Below, piece by piece: positions 8,722 to 17,000 of a stretch of 64,000 nucleotides of DNA; position 1 is the first letter of the stretch; every line of letters begins with the position of its first letter. The position numbers were made by a program, and so were the translations under genes. Source of the DNA: Streptomyces asiaticus (GTDB lineage Bacteria > Actinomycetota > Actinomycetes > Streptomycetales > Streptomycetaceae). Where the stretch lies: positions 1,798,001 through 1,862,000 of the forward strand of contig NZ_JAGSHX010000006.1 of assembly GCF_018138715.1 (NCBI RefSeq), given 5' to 3'. The notes under the pieces were generated by a model. It had not been told where the DNA came from, did not search any database, and was given only the letters and a program-made list of their open reading frames with translations.

Positions 8722-10197
8722 TCATGCTGCCGGTAGGCGGTTGATGGCGTGGGCCGCGTCCGTGGCCCATAGGTACTGGACGGCGTAGGCGCGCCAGGGG
8801 CGCCAGTGGGTCGAGTGGCGGGTGAGGGCGCCTGGCGTCGCGGGCAGGCCCAGTTCGGTGGCGGCGCGGCGCACTCCCAGGTCGGTCGGGAGGAAGGCGT
8901 CCGGGTCGCCGAGGGCGCGCATCGCGATCACCTCGACGGTCCAGGGGCCGAGCCCCGGCAGCGCGCCGAGGCTCGCGCGGGCCTCGTCCCAGTCGCTGCC
9001 GACGCCGAGCGCGACCCGGCCCTCGGCGAGCGCGCCGATCAGCCCGGTGAGGGTGGCGCGGCGGGTGCGGGGCATGGCCAGCTTCTCGGGGTCGAGCCCG
9101 GCGAGGGCCTGGACGGACGGGAAGAGGTGGGTCAGGCCGCCCGCCGGGTCCTCCACGGGCTCGCCGTGCGCCGTCACCAGGCGCCCGGCGTGGGTGCGGG
9201 CGGCCGCCGTGGACACCTGCTGTCCGAGCACCGCGCGCACCGCGAACTCGTCCGCGTCCACCGCGCGCGGCACCCGCCGCCCCGGGGCCTTGTCGACCAG
9301 CGGGGCCAACCGGAGGTCCGTACGCAGCAGATCGTCCACGGCGGCCGGGTCCGCGTCGAGGTCCAGCAACCGCCGGCAGCGGCTGATCGCCCCGGCCAGA
9401 TCGCGCAGGTCGGCGAGGGAGAGCTGGCAGGCGATGTGGTCCGGCCGGGGGCTGAGGGTGACCACCCCGGGCCCGTACGGCAGCCGCAGGGTGCGCCGGT
9501 ACGCGCCGTCCCGCCACTCCTCGACGCCGGGGACGGCGGTGGCGGCCAGGTGCCCGAAGAGGTTGTCCGGACACAGCGGCGCCCGGAACGGCAGCCGCAG
9601 CGTCAGCGCCCCCGGCACGCTGGTCCGCGGCCCTCGGCCGGCCCGCTGCCGCAGCTCGGTCGGGGAGAGCGCGAAGATCTCCCGTACGGTCTCGTTGAAC
9701 GCGCGGACGCTGGCGAACCCGGCCGCGAAGGCGATGTCCGCCATCGGCAGCGCACTGGTCTCGATCAGCAGCCGCGCGGTCTGCGCCCGCTGGGCCCTGG
9801 CGAGCGCGAGCGGGCCCGCGCCGAGCTCGGCGAGCAGCTGCCGCTCGACCTGCCGGGTGCTGTATCCCAGCCGGGCCGCCAGGCCCGGGACCCCGTCCCG
9901 GTCCACCACACCGTCGGCGATCAGCCGCATGGCACGGGCCACCAGATCCGCCCGCTCGTTCCACTCCGGCGAGCCGGGGCTGGCGTCCGGACGGCACCGC
10001 TTGCAGGCCCGGAACCCGGCCTGCTGGGCGGCCGCGGCGCTGGGGTAGAACCGCATGTTCTCGGGCTTGAGCCCGACGACCGGGCAGCTCGGCCGGCAGT
10101 AGATCCCGGTGGTCACGACGGCGATGAAGAACCACCCGTCGAAGCGGGCGTCCTTGGCCTGTGCGGCGCGGAGGCACCGGTCGGTGTCGGTGTGCAT
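8722..10197 (-). CDS. Ada-AlkA fusion: methylphosphotriester sensor, AraC domain and 3-methyladenine glycosylase
   Basis: A 491-residue three-part protein. Residues 1-75 form an Ada metal-binding domain with four cysteines (GIYCRPSC and ACKRC), the first being the methyl acceptor. Residues 80-190 are an AraC-type helix-turn-helix pair (GYSTRQVERQL; MADIAFAAGFASVRAFNE). The rest is an AlkA-like domain with HhH motif LPGLGPWTVEVIAMRALG and catalytic Asp in PTDLGV. It should sense methylated phosphotriesters, activate transcription and excise alkylated bases. Autoregulation and control of the downstream ogt are likely from family knowledge. The start is ATG 10197. Confidence 0.94.
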   Translation of the reverse strand: MHTDTDRCLRAAQAKDARFDGWFFIAVVTTGIYCRPSCPVVGLKPENMRFYPSAAAAQQAGFRACKRCRPDASPGSPEWNERADLVARAMRLIADGVVDRDGVPGLAARLGYSTRQVERQLLAELGAGPLALARAQRAQTARLLIETSALPMADIAFAAGFASVRAFNETVREIFALSPTELRQRAGRGPRTSVPGALTLRLPFRAPLCPDNLFGHLAATAVPGVEEWRDGAYRRTLRLPYGPGVVTLSPRPDHIACQLSLADLRDLAGAISRCRRLLDLDADPAAVDDLLRTDLRLAPLVDKAPGRRVPRAVDADEFAVRAVLGQQVSTAAARTHAGRLVTAHGEPVEDPAGGLTHLFPSVQALAGLDPEKLAMPRTRRATLTGLIGALAEGRVALGVGSDWDEARASLGALPGLGPWTVEVIAMRALGDPDAFLPTDLGVRRAATELGLPATPGALTRHSTHWRPWRAYAVQYLWATDAAHAINRLPAA

Positions 10198-10348
10198 GGG
10201 TCCAGCATCCGCCAGCGGGGTGGGGGCAGGCTCGCGGGAATCCGACATCGACCTTGCGCGGACCGCCCCGGTGGCGCGCGCCCCGTGGCCCCGCGCCCCG
10301 TCCGTCGTTCCGGCGGCGTTTGGTGCGAAGGGGCAGACCGGACGCCTG

Positions 10349-10780
10349 ATGATCGGCATGATGAGGAATGTGACGGAACACCGTGAGATACCCCTGGCGG
10401 ACGGCACGACCGTACGGCTGGAACTGGCCCCCGTGGGAGACGCCTCCCCCGAGGACGCATACGGCGGCGTCGGCGGCGTGACCCCGGTGGGGCGGGGTGC
10501 GCAGGCCGCGGCCACGCTCGCCCATGCCGGGCTGGGCGTCATCCTGCAAGGGCTGGGGCCGGTGCTCCAGGATGTGCACGACGCCGTCAGCTCGGCTCCG
10601 CATCCGCCCCAGGAGTTCACCGTGCAGTTCGGGGTGCAGGTCGGCCAGGACCTCAAGCTCGGCATCGTGGGCGCCAACGGGAACGCCAACCTGACCATTT
10701 CGGCCACCTGGAGGCCGTCGGAGCGGCCCGGGCCCACGGCGCCGGCGGTGCCGCCGTCCCGGCCCGGCCCCGCGGGCTGA
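10349..10780 (+). CDS. Trypsin-co-occurring domain 1 (Trypco1, CU044_2847-type) protein
   Basis: A small protein with a beta-rich core: REIPLADGTTVRLELAPV, a central helix AGLGVILQGLGPVLQDV and QEFTVQFGVQVGQDLKLGIV. This matches the family encoded next to trypsin-like proteins in Streptomyces conflict loci. Its tail is proline-rich. It ends five bases before the trypsin-VMAP gene, so it is the first gene of that unit. The start is uncertain between ATG 10349, ATG 10361 and GTG 10370, because no ribosome site is clearly best. Molecular role unknown; an adaptor or regulator of the protease is inferred from context. Confidence 0.75.
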   Translation: MIGMMRNVTEHREIPLADGTTVRLELAPVGDASPEDAYGGVGGVTPVGRGAQAAATLAHAGLGVILQGLGPVLQDVHDAVSSAPHPPQEFTVQFGVQVGQDLKLGIVGANGNANLTISATWRPSERPGPTAPAVPPSRPGPAG

Positions 10781-10785
10781 AGCCC

Positions 10786-13005
10786 ATGGGGTGGTTCCAC
10801 GCGCACGGGGTCTCGTCACGGCCCGCGGTGTCCATTCTCGCCAAGGCCGACGGAAGACCGGCGGGCGCGGGCGTCCTGCTGCCGCGCCGCCATCTGCTGA
10901 CGTGCGCTCATGTGGTCAACAGCGCGCTGGGAAAGGACATGCTGGCCCCGGATCACCCGGGCCCGATCGCCGTGCCCGTACGGCTCCACGGACCGGAACA
11001 CACCGTCGAGGCCCACGCCGAGCTGGCGGTCTGGATACCGCCCCGGACCGACGACGGCGGCCTGGGCGCCTTCGAGTGGAACGGCGACCTCGCCGTCCTG
11101 CGGCTGAACGTGAGCCCGCCGCCCGCGATCGAGCCGCCGCGCTGGCACCCGATGGCCAAGCGGCAGCTCGTACGGGCCTGGCACGGCAGCGGGGAGCCCG
11201 GAGTGTTCGCCGACGCCGAAGTGAGCGCGTGCGACGGGCGGTTCGGCTACTTCGACGGGGCCGAGCGCGCCCTGGACATCGAAGCCGCCTACAGCGGCGG
11301 CCCGTTGTGGTCCAACGAGGAGGGCGCCGTCGTCGGGCTGGTGACGGCAAAGCTCCGCGTCCAGGGGACGCTGCGCCGCGCCTGGGGCATCCCCTGGCAG
11401 CGCGTGACGCGGGAGCTGGACGACGCCGGGGCGGGCCATCTGCTGCCCCGGCAGCCCGCGGAGGACGTGCGCGACCACCCCGGCTACGCCGAGCTCGTCG
11501 CCCTGCTGGACGGGCCGCTGACGCTGTCCGAGGGCTGGATCCGCTGCTGCCGTACGGTCGCCCGCCAGTGCGGCCTCGGCCATCGCGCGGACGGCGTGCC
11601 CTCCGCCGAGGAGTTCGCCCAGCTGCTGCTCACCCGGGGGCGTGCGCTGCCCGCGCTGGTCGAGGCGGTGCGCGGCATGGCGGGCCCGGTGGCCGACGAC
11701 CTCCTCGCCATCGGACGCCGCTGCGGGCTGCCCAAGCTGCTCTCGCCAGGTGAGCACGAGCGGCTGCTGGTCCAGCTGCGCGCCCTGCCCGCGGCCGCCG
11801 CGGCCGGTGTCCCCGGGGCCGTACGGGCGGCGCTGCCGCTGGCGGCCCTGCCCGCGGCGCTGCTCACCGGCGATGACGGTCACCACGGCCGTGATCGGGA
11901 CGGCGACGGACACGGCCTCGGCGGTGTCCGCGGCGGAGACGGCCTCGGCGGGCGGTTCGAGGCGTTGATCGCCCATGTGGAGGGGCTGCACGGGGACAGC
12001 TCGGCGGCCGACGACGGGGCCATGCCCGCCGTGCCGGGCCTGCTGCGGGCCGTGGAGTTCGTGGCCGCCGGATGCTGCCCGGCGGAGCAGCGCGCCGCGC
12101 TGCGGCGGTGGAACGCGGCGGTCGCCCGCCGTCTCGGCGTCCATGACGCCGCCCTGATGGACCGCCGCCACGACGCCGAGCAGTGGGCCCGGAGCGCCTC
12201 CCGGGGCGCCGCGCCCCGCGTGGTGGCGAAGCTGGACCGCTGCGGGGCGGCACCCGGCGGCGCACCGGCGGCGACGCGGGAGGAGGAGCCCGAGCGCTAC
12301 CGGCTGCGGCTGTGGTGCGACGACGGGGACGGGCTGCGCCAGGTGTCGGACGACAGTGAACGGCCGCGCGGCGCGCAGGAGGTGGCCCAGGAGATCTTCG
12401 CCGCCGTGGGCACGCTGCGCCGCCCCGACCCCTCGGGGCCGCGGCCCGTCATCGAACTGGTCGTGGACCGGGACGCCCTGGAGGTGCCGGTGGACCGCTG
12501 GAAGGCCGCGGGGCCGGGAGCGGTGCTCCCCATGCGGCTCGGCACCCCGTACCCCCTGGTCGTCAACTGCCCCGAGCTGCGGGAGCTGAACGGCGGCACG
12601 ATGCTGGACCAGTGGCGGGAGCGCTGGGCCCGGCTGGAGGCCGAGGAGCCCGTGCACATCGACGACGCCACGGCCCCGGACCCGGAGGCGGTGTGCGGTC
12701 TGCTCATGGAGCGGCTCACCGCCCGGGTCACCGTCGATGTGGCGGCCCACCGGCGCACCGGTGTGGTGCAGATGTGTCTGGCCGCGGGCGTTCCGGTGGT
12801 GCTGTGGGATCGCAGCGGGGAGCAGGGCTCCCCGGCCGTGCGCCACGCGGCGGGGGCGAGCACCCGGCAACTGCCCGAGGCCGTACGGACCTACCGCACG
12901 AAGACCCTGCAACGGCCCGAGGAGTACCCCGGGCGGCCGGTGCTCGCCTGGGCCGATGCGGGGCGGGCGCTGCCACGGCTGGATCTTGTGGACCCCACGG
13001 AGTGA
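10786..13005 (+). CDS. Trypsin-like protease with VMAP-type middle and C-terminal domains
   Basis: A 739-residue protein. The N-terminal 210 residues are a trypsin-fold serine protease with an apparent triad: His42 in LLTCAHVV, Asp101 in GDLAVLRL and Ser170 in AAYSGGPLW. A helical region follows (residues 230-360), perhaps an effector-associated domain, then a His/Gly-rich linker. The VMAP-M-like helical part (VPGLLRAVEFVAAG...RRWNAAVARRLG) and the VMAP-C part (YRLRLWCDDGDG ... IELVVDRDALEVPVDRWK) complete it. In VMAP systems this is the effector-bearing member, held in check by the MoxR and vWA partners. No signal peptide is visible, so it should act in the cytoplasm. It is followed by the MoxR gene after 57 bases. 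Confidence 0.85.
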   Translation: MGWFHAHGVSSRPAVSILAKADGRPAGAGVLLPRRHLLTCAHVVNSALGKDMLAPDHPGPIAVPVRLHGPEHTVEAHAELAVWIPPRTDDGGLGAFEWNGDLAVLRLNVSPPPAIEPPRWHPMAKRQLVRAWHGSGEPGVFADAEVSACDGRFGYFDGAERALDIEAAYSGGPLWSNEEGAVVGLVTAKLRVQGTLRRAWGIPWQRVTRELDDAGAGHLLPRQPAEDVRDHPGYAELVALLDGPLTLSEGWIRCCRTVARQCGLGHRADGVPSAEEFAQLLLTRGRALPALVEAVRGMAGPVADDLLAIGRRCGLPKLLSPGEHERLLVQLRALPAAAAAGVPGAVRAALPLAALPAALLTGDDGHHGRDRDGDGHGLGGVRGGDGLGGRFEALIAHVEGLHGDSSAADDGAMPAVPGLLRAVEFVAAGCCPAEQRAALRRWNAAVARRLGVHDAALMDRRHDAEQWARSASRGAAPRVVAKLDRCGAAPGGAPAATREEEPERYRLRLWCDDGDGLRQVSDDSERPRGAQEVAQEIFAAVGTLRRPDPSGPRPVIELVVDRDALEVPVDRWKAAGPGAVLPMRLGTPYPLVVNCPELRELNGGTMLDQWRERWARLEAEEPVHIDDATAPDPEAVCGLLMERLTARVTVDVAAHRRTGVVQMCLAAGVPVVLWDRSGEQGSPAVRHAAGASTRQLPEAVRTYRTKTLQRPEEYPGRPVLAWADAGRALPRLDLVDPTE

Positions 13006-13062
13006 CGGTGGGATCCGCAGCGGCAGTGAGGCGGCAGTGAGAGAGACGGCAGGAGGCGCGCG

Positions 13063-14085
13063 ATGTCCGCTGAGGCGGGCCGAGAGGGAGGTTCCCCGAT
13101 GAATCCACGGGAGGAGCCCGACTGGCGGCTGTTCCGGGGGGACGGCGTGGCCCGGCACGTGGAGATGCCACCCGCCCCGCCGTGGCGCCGCTTCGGCGCC
13201 ACGGCGGGGCGGGCAGTCCCCGACGGGGAGCGGGCGCCGTCCGGTCCGGCGGGCCCGGCGCCGTATCTGATCGAGCCCGAACACGCGGACGTGGTCAACG
13301 CGGCCCTCCATCTGCGGCGTCCGCTGCTCGTCACCGGCAGCCCGGGGACCGGCAAGTCCTCGCTCGCGCGGGCGATCGCGCATGAGATGGACCTGGGCGA
13401 GGTGCTGCGCTGGCCGGTCAACAGCCGGTCCACCGTGCAGGACGCGCTCTACCGCTACGACGCGATCGGGCGGCTGCGCGAGACGGCCCTGACGCGCGAC
13501 CGTGGCGAGGCCGAGCCCGACATCGGCAGCTTCGTACGGCTCGGACCGCTGGGCACCGCGCTGGTGCCGGGCGAACGCCCCCGGGTACTGCTCGTCGACG
13601 AGCTCGACAAGGGCGATGTCGACCTGCCGAACGATCTGCTGACCGTCTTCGAGGAGGGCGAGTTCGAGATCCCCGAGCTGGCCCGGCTGCCGGAGGAGCA
13701 GTCGGTGGTGGAGGTGCTCACCGAGCGGGCGGGCGAGCGTGCCACGGTGCGGCGGGGCCGGCTGGTGTGCGAGGAGTTCCCGGTCGTGGTGATCACCAGC
13801 AACGGTGAGCGCGACTTCCCGCCCGCCTTCCTCCGCCGCTGTGTCCGGCTGGAGCTGCCCACCCCCGACGAGTCGCGACTGCGGGCGATCGTCACCGCGC
13901 ATCTGGGAGACGACGCGCTGGAGGACGTCGATCAGCTGCTGGACGCCTTTCTCCGCCGCCGGGCGGCCCGCGAGCTGGCGACCGACCAGCTGCTGAACGC
14001 CGTGTTCCTGCGCGCGGGCGGCTTGGATGTGACGGCGGACGGCCTGCTGGAAGCGGTGCTGCACCGGCTGGGCGGGGCGGTGTGA
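13063..14085 (+). CDS. MoxR-family AAA+ ATPase
   Basis: A 340-residue AAA+ ATPase of the MoxR clade. Walker A is GSPGTGKSS with Lys98, Walker B is VLLVDELDKG with Asp179-Glu180, sensor 1 lies in VVVITSNGERDFPPAFLRR, and the C-terminal lid is present. A strong AGGAGG site six bases ahead supports ATG 13063; a second site supports ATG 13099 as an alternative. MoxR proteins act as chaperones on vWA-containing partners, and the vWA-bearing protein starts three bases downstream, so the two are expected to work together. Confidence 0.93.
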   Translation: MSAEAGREGGSPMNPREEPDWRLFRGDGVARHVEMPPAPPWRRFGATAGRAVPDGERAPSGPAGPAPYLIEPEHADVVNAALHLRRPLLVTGSPGTGKSSLARAIAHEMDLGEVLRWPVNSRSTVQDALYRYDAIGRLRETALTRDRGEAEPDIGSFVRLGPLGTALVPGERPRVLLVDELDKGDVDLPNDLLTVFEEGEFEIPELARLPEEQSVVEVLTERAGERATVRRGRLVCEEFPVVVITSNGERDFPPAFLRRCVRLELPTPDESRLRAIVTAHLGDDALEDVDQLLDAFLRRRAARELATDQLLNAVFLRAGGLDVTADGLLEAVLHRLGGAV

Positions 14086-14088
14086 CAC

Positions 14089-17000
14089 GTGAGCCGGGGG
14101 GACGCGGGGCACGGCGGCGCGGGGCATGGCGACGCGGGGCATGGCGACGCGGGGCATGGCGACGCGGGGCATGGCGACGCGGGGCAGGACCGCGGCGGGC
14201 GGGGTGACGCCGGGCAGGGCGACGTCGGGCGCGGTGACACCGAGCAGGGCGGTGCCAGGCGGTTGGGGCGGCTTGACGAGGCGATCGCGGTTCTTGCCGC
14301 CAGTGGTCTCGAGCTGTCCGGGGAGGAGCTGCTCGACGCGCTCTGGCTGGCCGGGCGGCTGCCCGAGGACGGCGCGGAGCGGGCGCCCCTGGCCCGCGCG
14401 GTGACGCGCGGCGGGGCGGCGCTGCCCGGCACGCGCCCCGGGCCCATTCCCCGTCCCGCGGCCACGGCCTCGCCGCCCGCCTCCGCTCAGCGGACCGAGC
14501 AGCGGACCACGCCCGCCGATACCGCGCGGGCCAACGGCGGCGTGCCCGGCGCCCGGCCGTCCGCCCCCGCCGAGGGGTGGCCGGACGATCCGCCGGAGCA
14601 GCGACCCGCCCGGGCCCCGCGCGGTGGCGATCAGCGGCTGCGCGGCCTGTACGGCGGCAGTCAGGCGCCCGGTGCGGAGGGGGCGGAGGGCCTGGAGGGC
14701 ACATCCGCGGACGCGCGGCGCGCGCTGCCGCTGCGCGTGCCCGAGGACAAGGCGCTGCACCAGGAGCTCTCCATCGGCCGCGCCCTGCGCCCGCTCAAAC
14801 AGCACCGTCCCAATCCGCTCAAGCGGGAGTTCGACGAGGCCGCCACCGCCACCGCACTCGCCGAGACCGGTCTGCCGGACGTGGTGACCCGCCCCGCCCG
14901 CGAACGGTGGCTCGATCTCGCGCTCGTCATCGACGACGGGATGTCGATGCTGCTGTGGCGGCGGCTCGCCGTCGAGTTGCGCACCGTACTCCAGCGCTCG
15001 GGCGCCTTCCGCGTCGTCCGGGTGGTGGGCCTGCACACGCGCGGCGATGGCGCACCCGCGCTGCGCACCCGCCCGTACGCCCCGGAAGCGCCCCTGCTGC
15101 CCACGACGGCGTTGTCCGATCCTTCCGGGCACACGCTGGTGCTCGTGGTGAGCGACGGGGTGGGCGCGGCGTGGCGGGACGGGCGGATGGGCCAGGTGCT
15201 GGCGCGCTGGGCGGGGTTCGGCCCCACGGCGGTGGTGCACGCGCTGCCGCCCCGGCTGTGGGAGGGCTCCGGGATCCGGACGCGGCGCTGGCAGGTGCGT
15301 ACCCGCAGACCGGGCTCGGCCAACGCGGACTGGACGGTCGCGGATCCGGTGCTGCCCGCCGCCCTGGCGCGTTTCGCGGGGGTGCCGGTTCCGGTGCTGG
15401 AGCCGGACGCCGGGCCGCTGGCCGACTGGGCCCGGCTGATCGCCTCCGCGAGCGGTACGGCGGTCCTCCCGCTGCTGGTCCCGCCGCGCGACGGGCCGCG
15501 CGCCAGCCCGCATGACGGCCCGCACGCCAGCCCGCACGACGGCCCGCGTACCGCCCCGGCCGCCGCCTCCGCCCCGGCCGCCGCCGTCCCCGCCCCGGCC
15601 GATGAGCTCGGCCCCGTCCAGCGCTTCCGGGACGCGGCGTCCCCGGAGGCGTACCGGCTGGCGGCCCATCTCGCCGCCGTGGCCCCGCTGCCGGTGCCGG
15701 TGATGCGGATGGTGCAGAAGGCGGTGGACGGCCGGACCGACACCGGACGGCTGGCCGAGGTGTTCCTGGGCGGGCTGATGCGCCCCGTCGAACCGCCCGC
15801 CTCGGCGGGTACGGACCCGCTGCCGCCCGAACACCGCCCCTTCACCTTCACCGACGCGGCACAGCGGGCGCTGCTGGGCGCGGTGCCGCTGGCGGAGCTG
15901 GTCGCGACCAGCCGGCTGATCGGCCGTCGCCTTGAGCAACTGGCGGGCCGCTCCCCCGACTTCCCGGCCTGGCTGGCCGACCCGGGCGGCACCGACCGGC
16001 TCCCGCCCGGCGCCCGGCCCTTCAGCACGGTGGAGCGACGGCTGGCGGCCCGGCTGGGGGCCACATCGCTGTCGTCGGCGTTCACGACCCGTACGGCGGC
16101 GGAGCAGTGGCGCCGTCTGGAGCCCAGAGATCCACGCACCATCGGTCCGTACCGGCTGACGATGGCCGGACCACCGGGAGCGCGGCTCAACCCGTATCTG
16201 GGCCGGGACCCATACGGCGCGGAGGCCATCGTCCAGGTGGCCCGGCGTGTGCGCGGCCAGCAGGACGCCGACCTGCTGGCGGTGGAGGCGGAGGCGCTGC
16301 GCCGGATGGACGGCCGCTACGCCCGCCGTCTGCTGCGCGAGGGGCTGAACGACGACGTTCCGTGGGTCGCGGAAGAAGCCCTCATCGGGGAGCGTCTGGA
16401 CTTCGTCCTGCGCGCCGACGCCGAGCGGTGGGGGGACCGGCTGGACGACGCCCTCCTCACCAGCCCCGAGCGCTGGGACGGACATACCGCCCTCGCGCTC
16501 GCCCGCAAGGTCGCGGACGCGGTGCGGATCTCCGAGAAGGCGGGGATGGTGCACGGCGACCTCAGCGTCAGCACCGTGCATATCGCCGGTGAGAACATCC
16601 TCCTGACCGGCTGGTCGTCGGCCACCATCGACAGGATGCCGTCCCCGGCGTCCACCGATGGCCGCCCGCCGGCCTTCAAGGATGTCATCGGTGCACTGGG
16701 CGACATCCTGCTGTGCCTCGGCGGCGGGGCACAGACGCGTCGGCCCGCCCCGGGGCTGTATTTCATGCCGCGCTGGAGCGATGCCGCCTGGGAACCGCTC
16801 CGCGCCATGGTGATGGCGTGCCGGGAGAACCCCAGCCACCACACCGCACGCGGGATCTGGGAATTCCTCATGGACTTCCAGCCGGACGCCGCGCCGCCGC
16901 ATGCCCGCGCCGGGCAGCCCCGGCCGCGCCCCGGGGAACCCACCACCTGCGCGGTGTGCGGCGACCCACTGGACCCGTTCGACCGCTTTTGCGGCGTGTG

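Noticed and set aside
8549..10819. Upstream extension of the Ogt frame to 10819
   Set aside because: The added part is antisense-phase sequence of the Ada-AlkA gene. Ogt has a good start at 8548.
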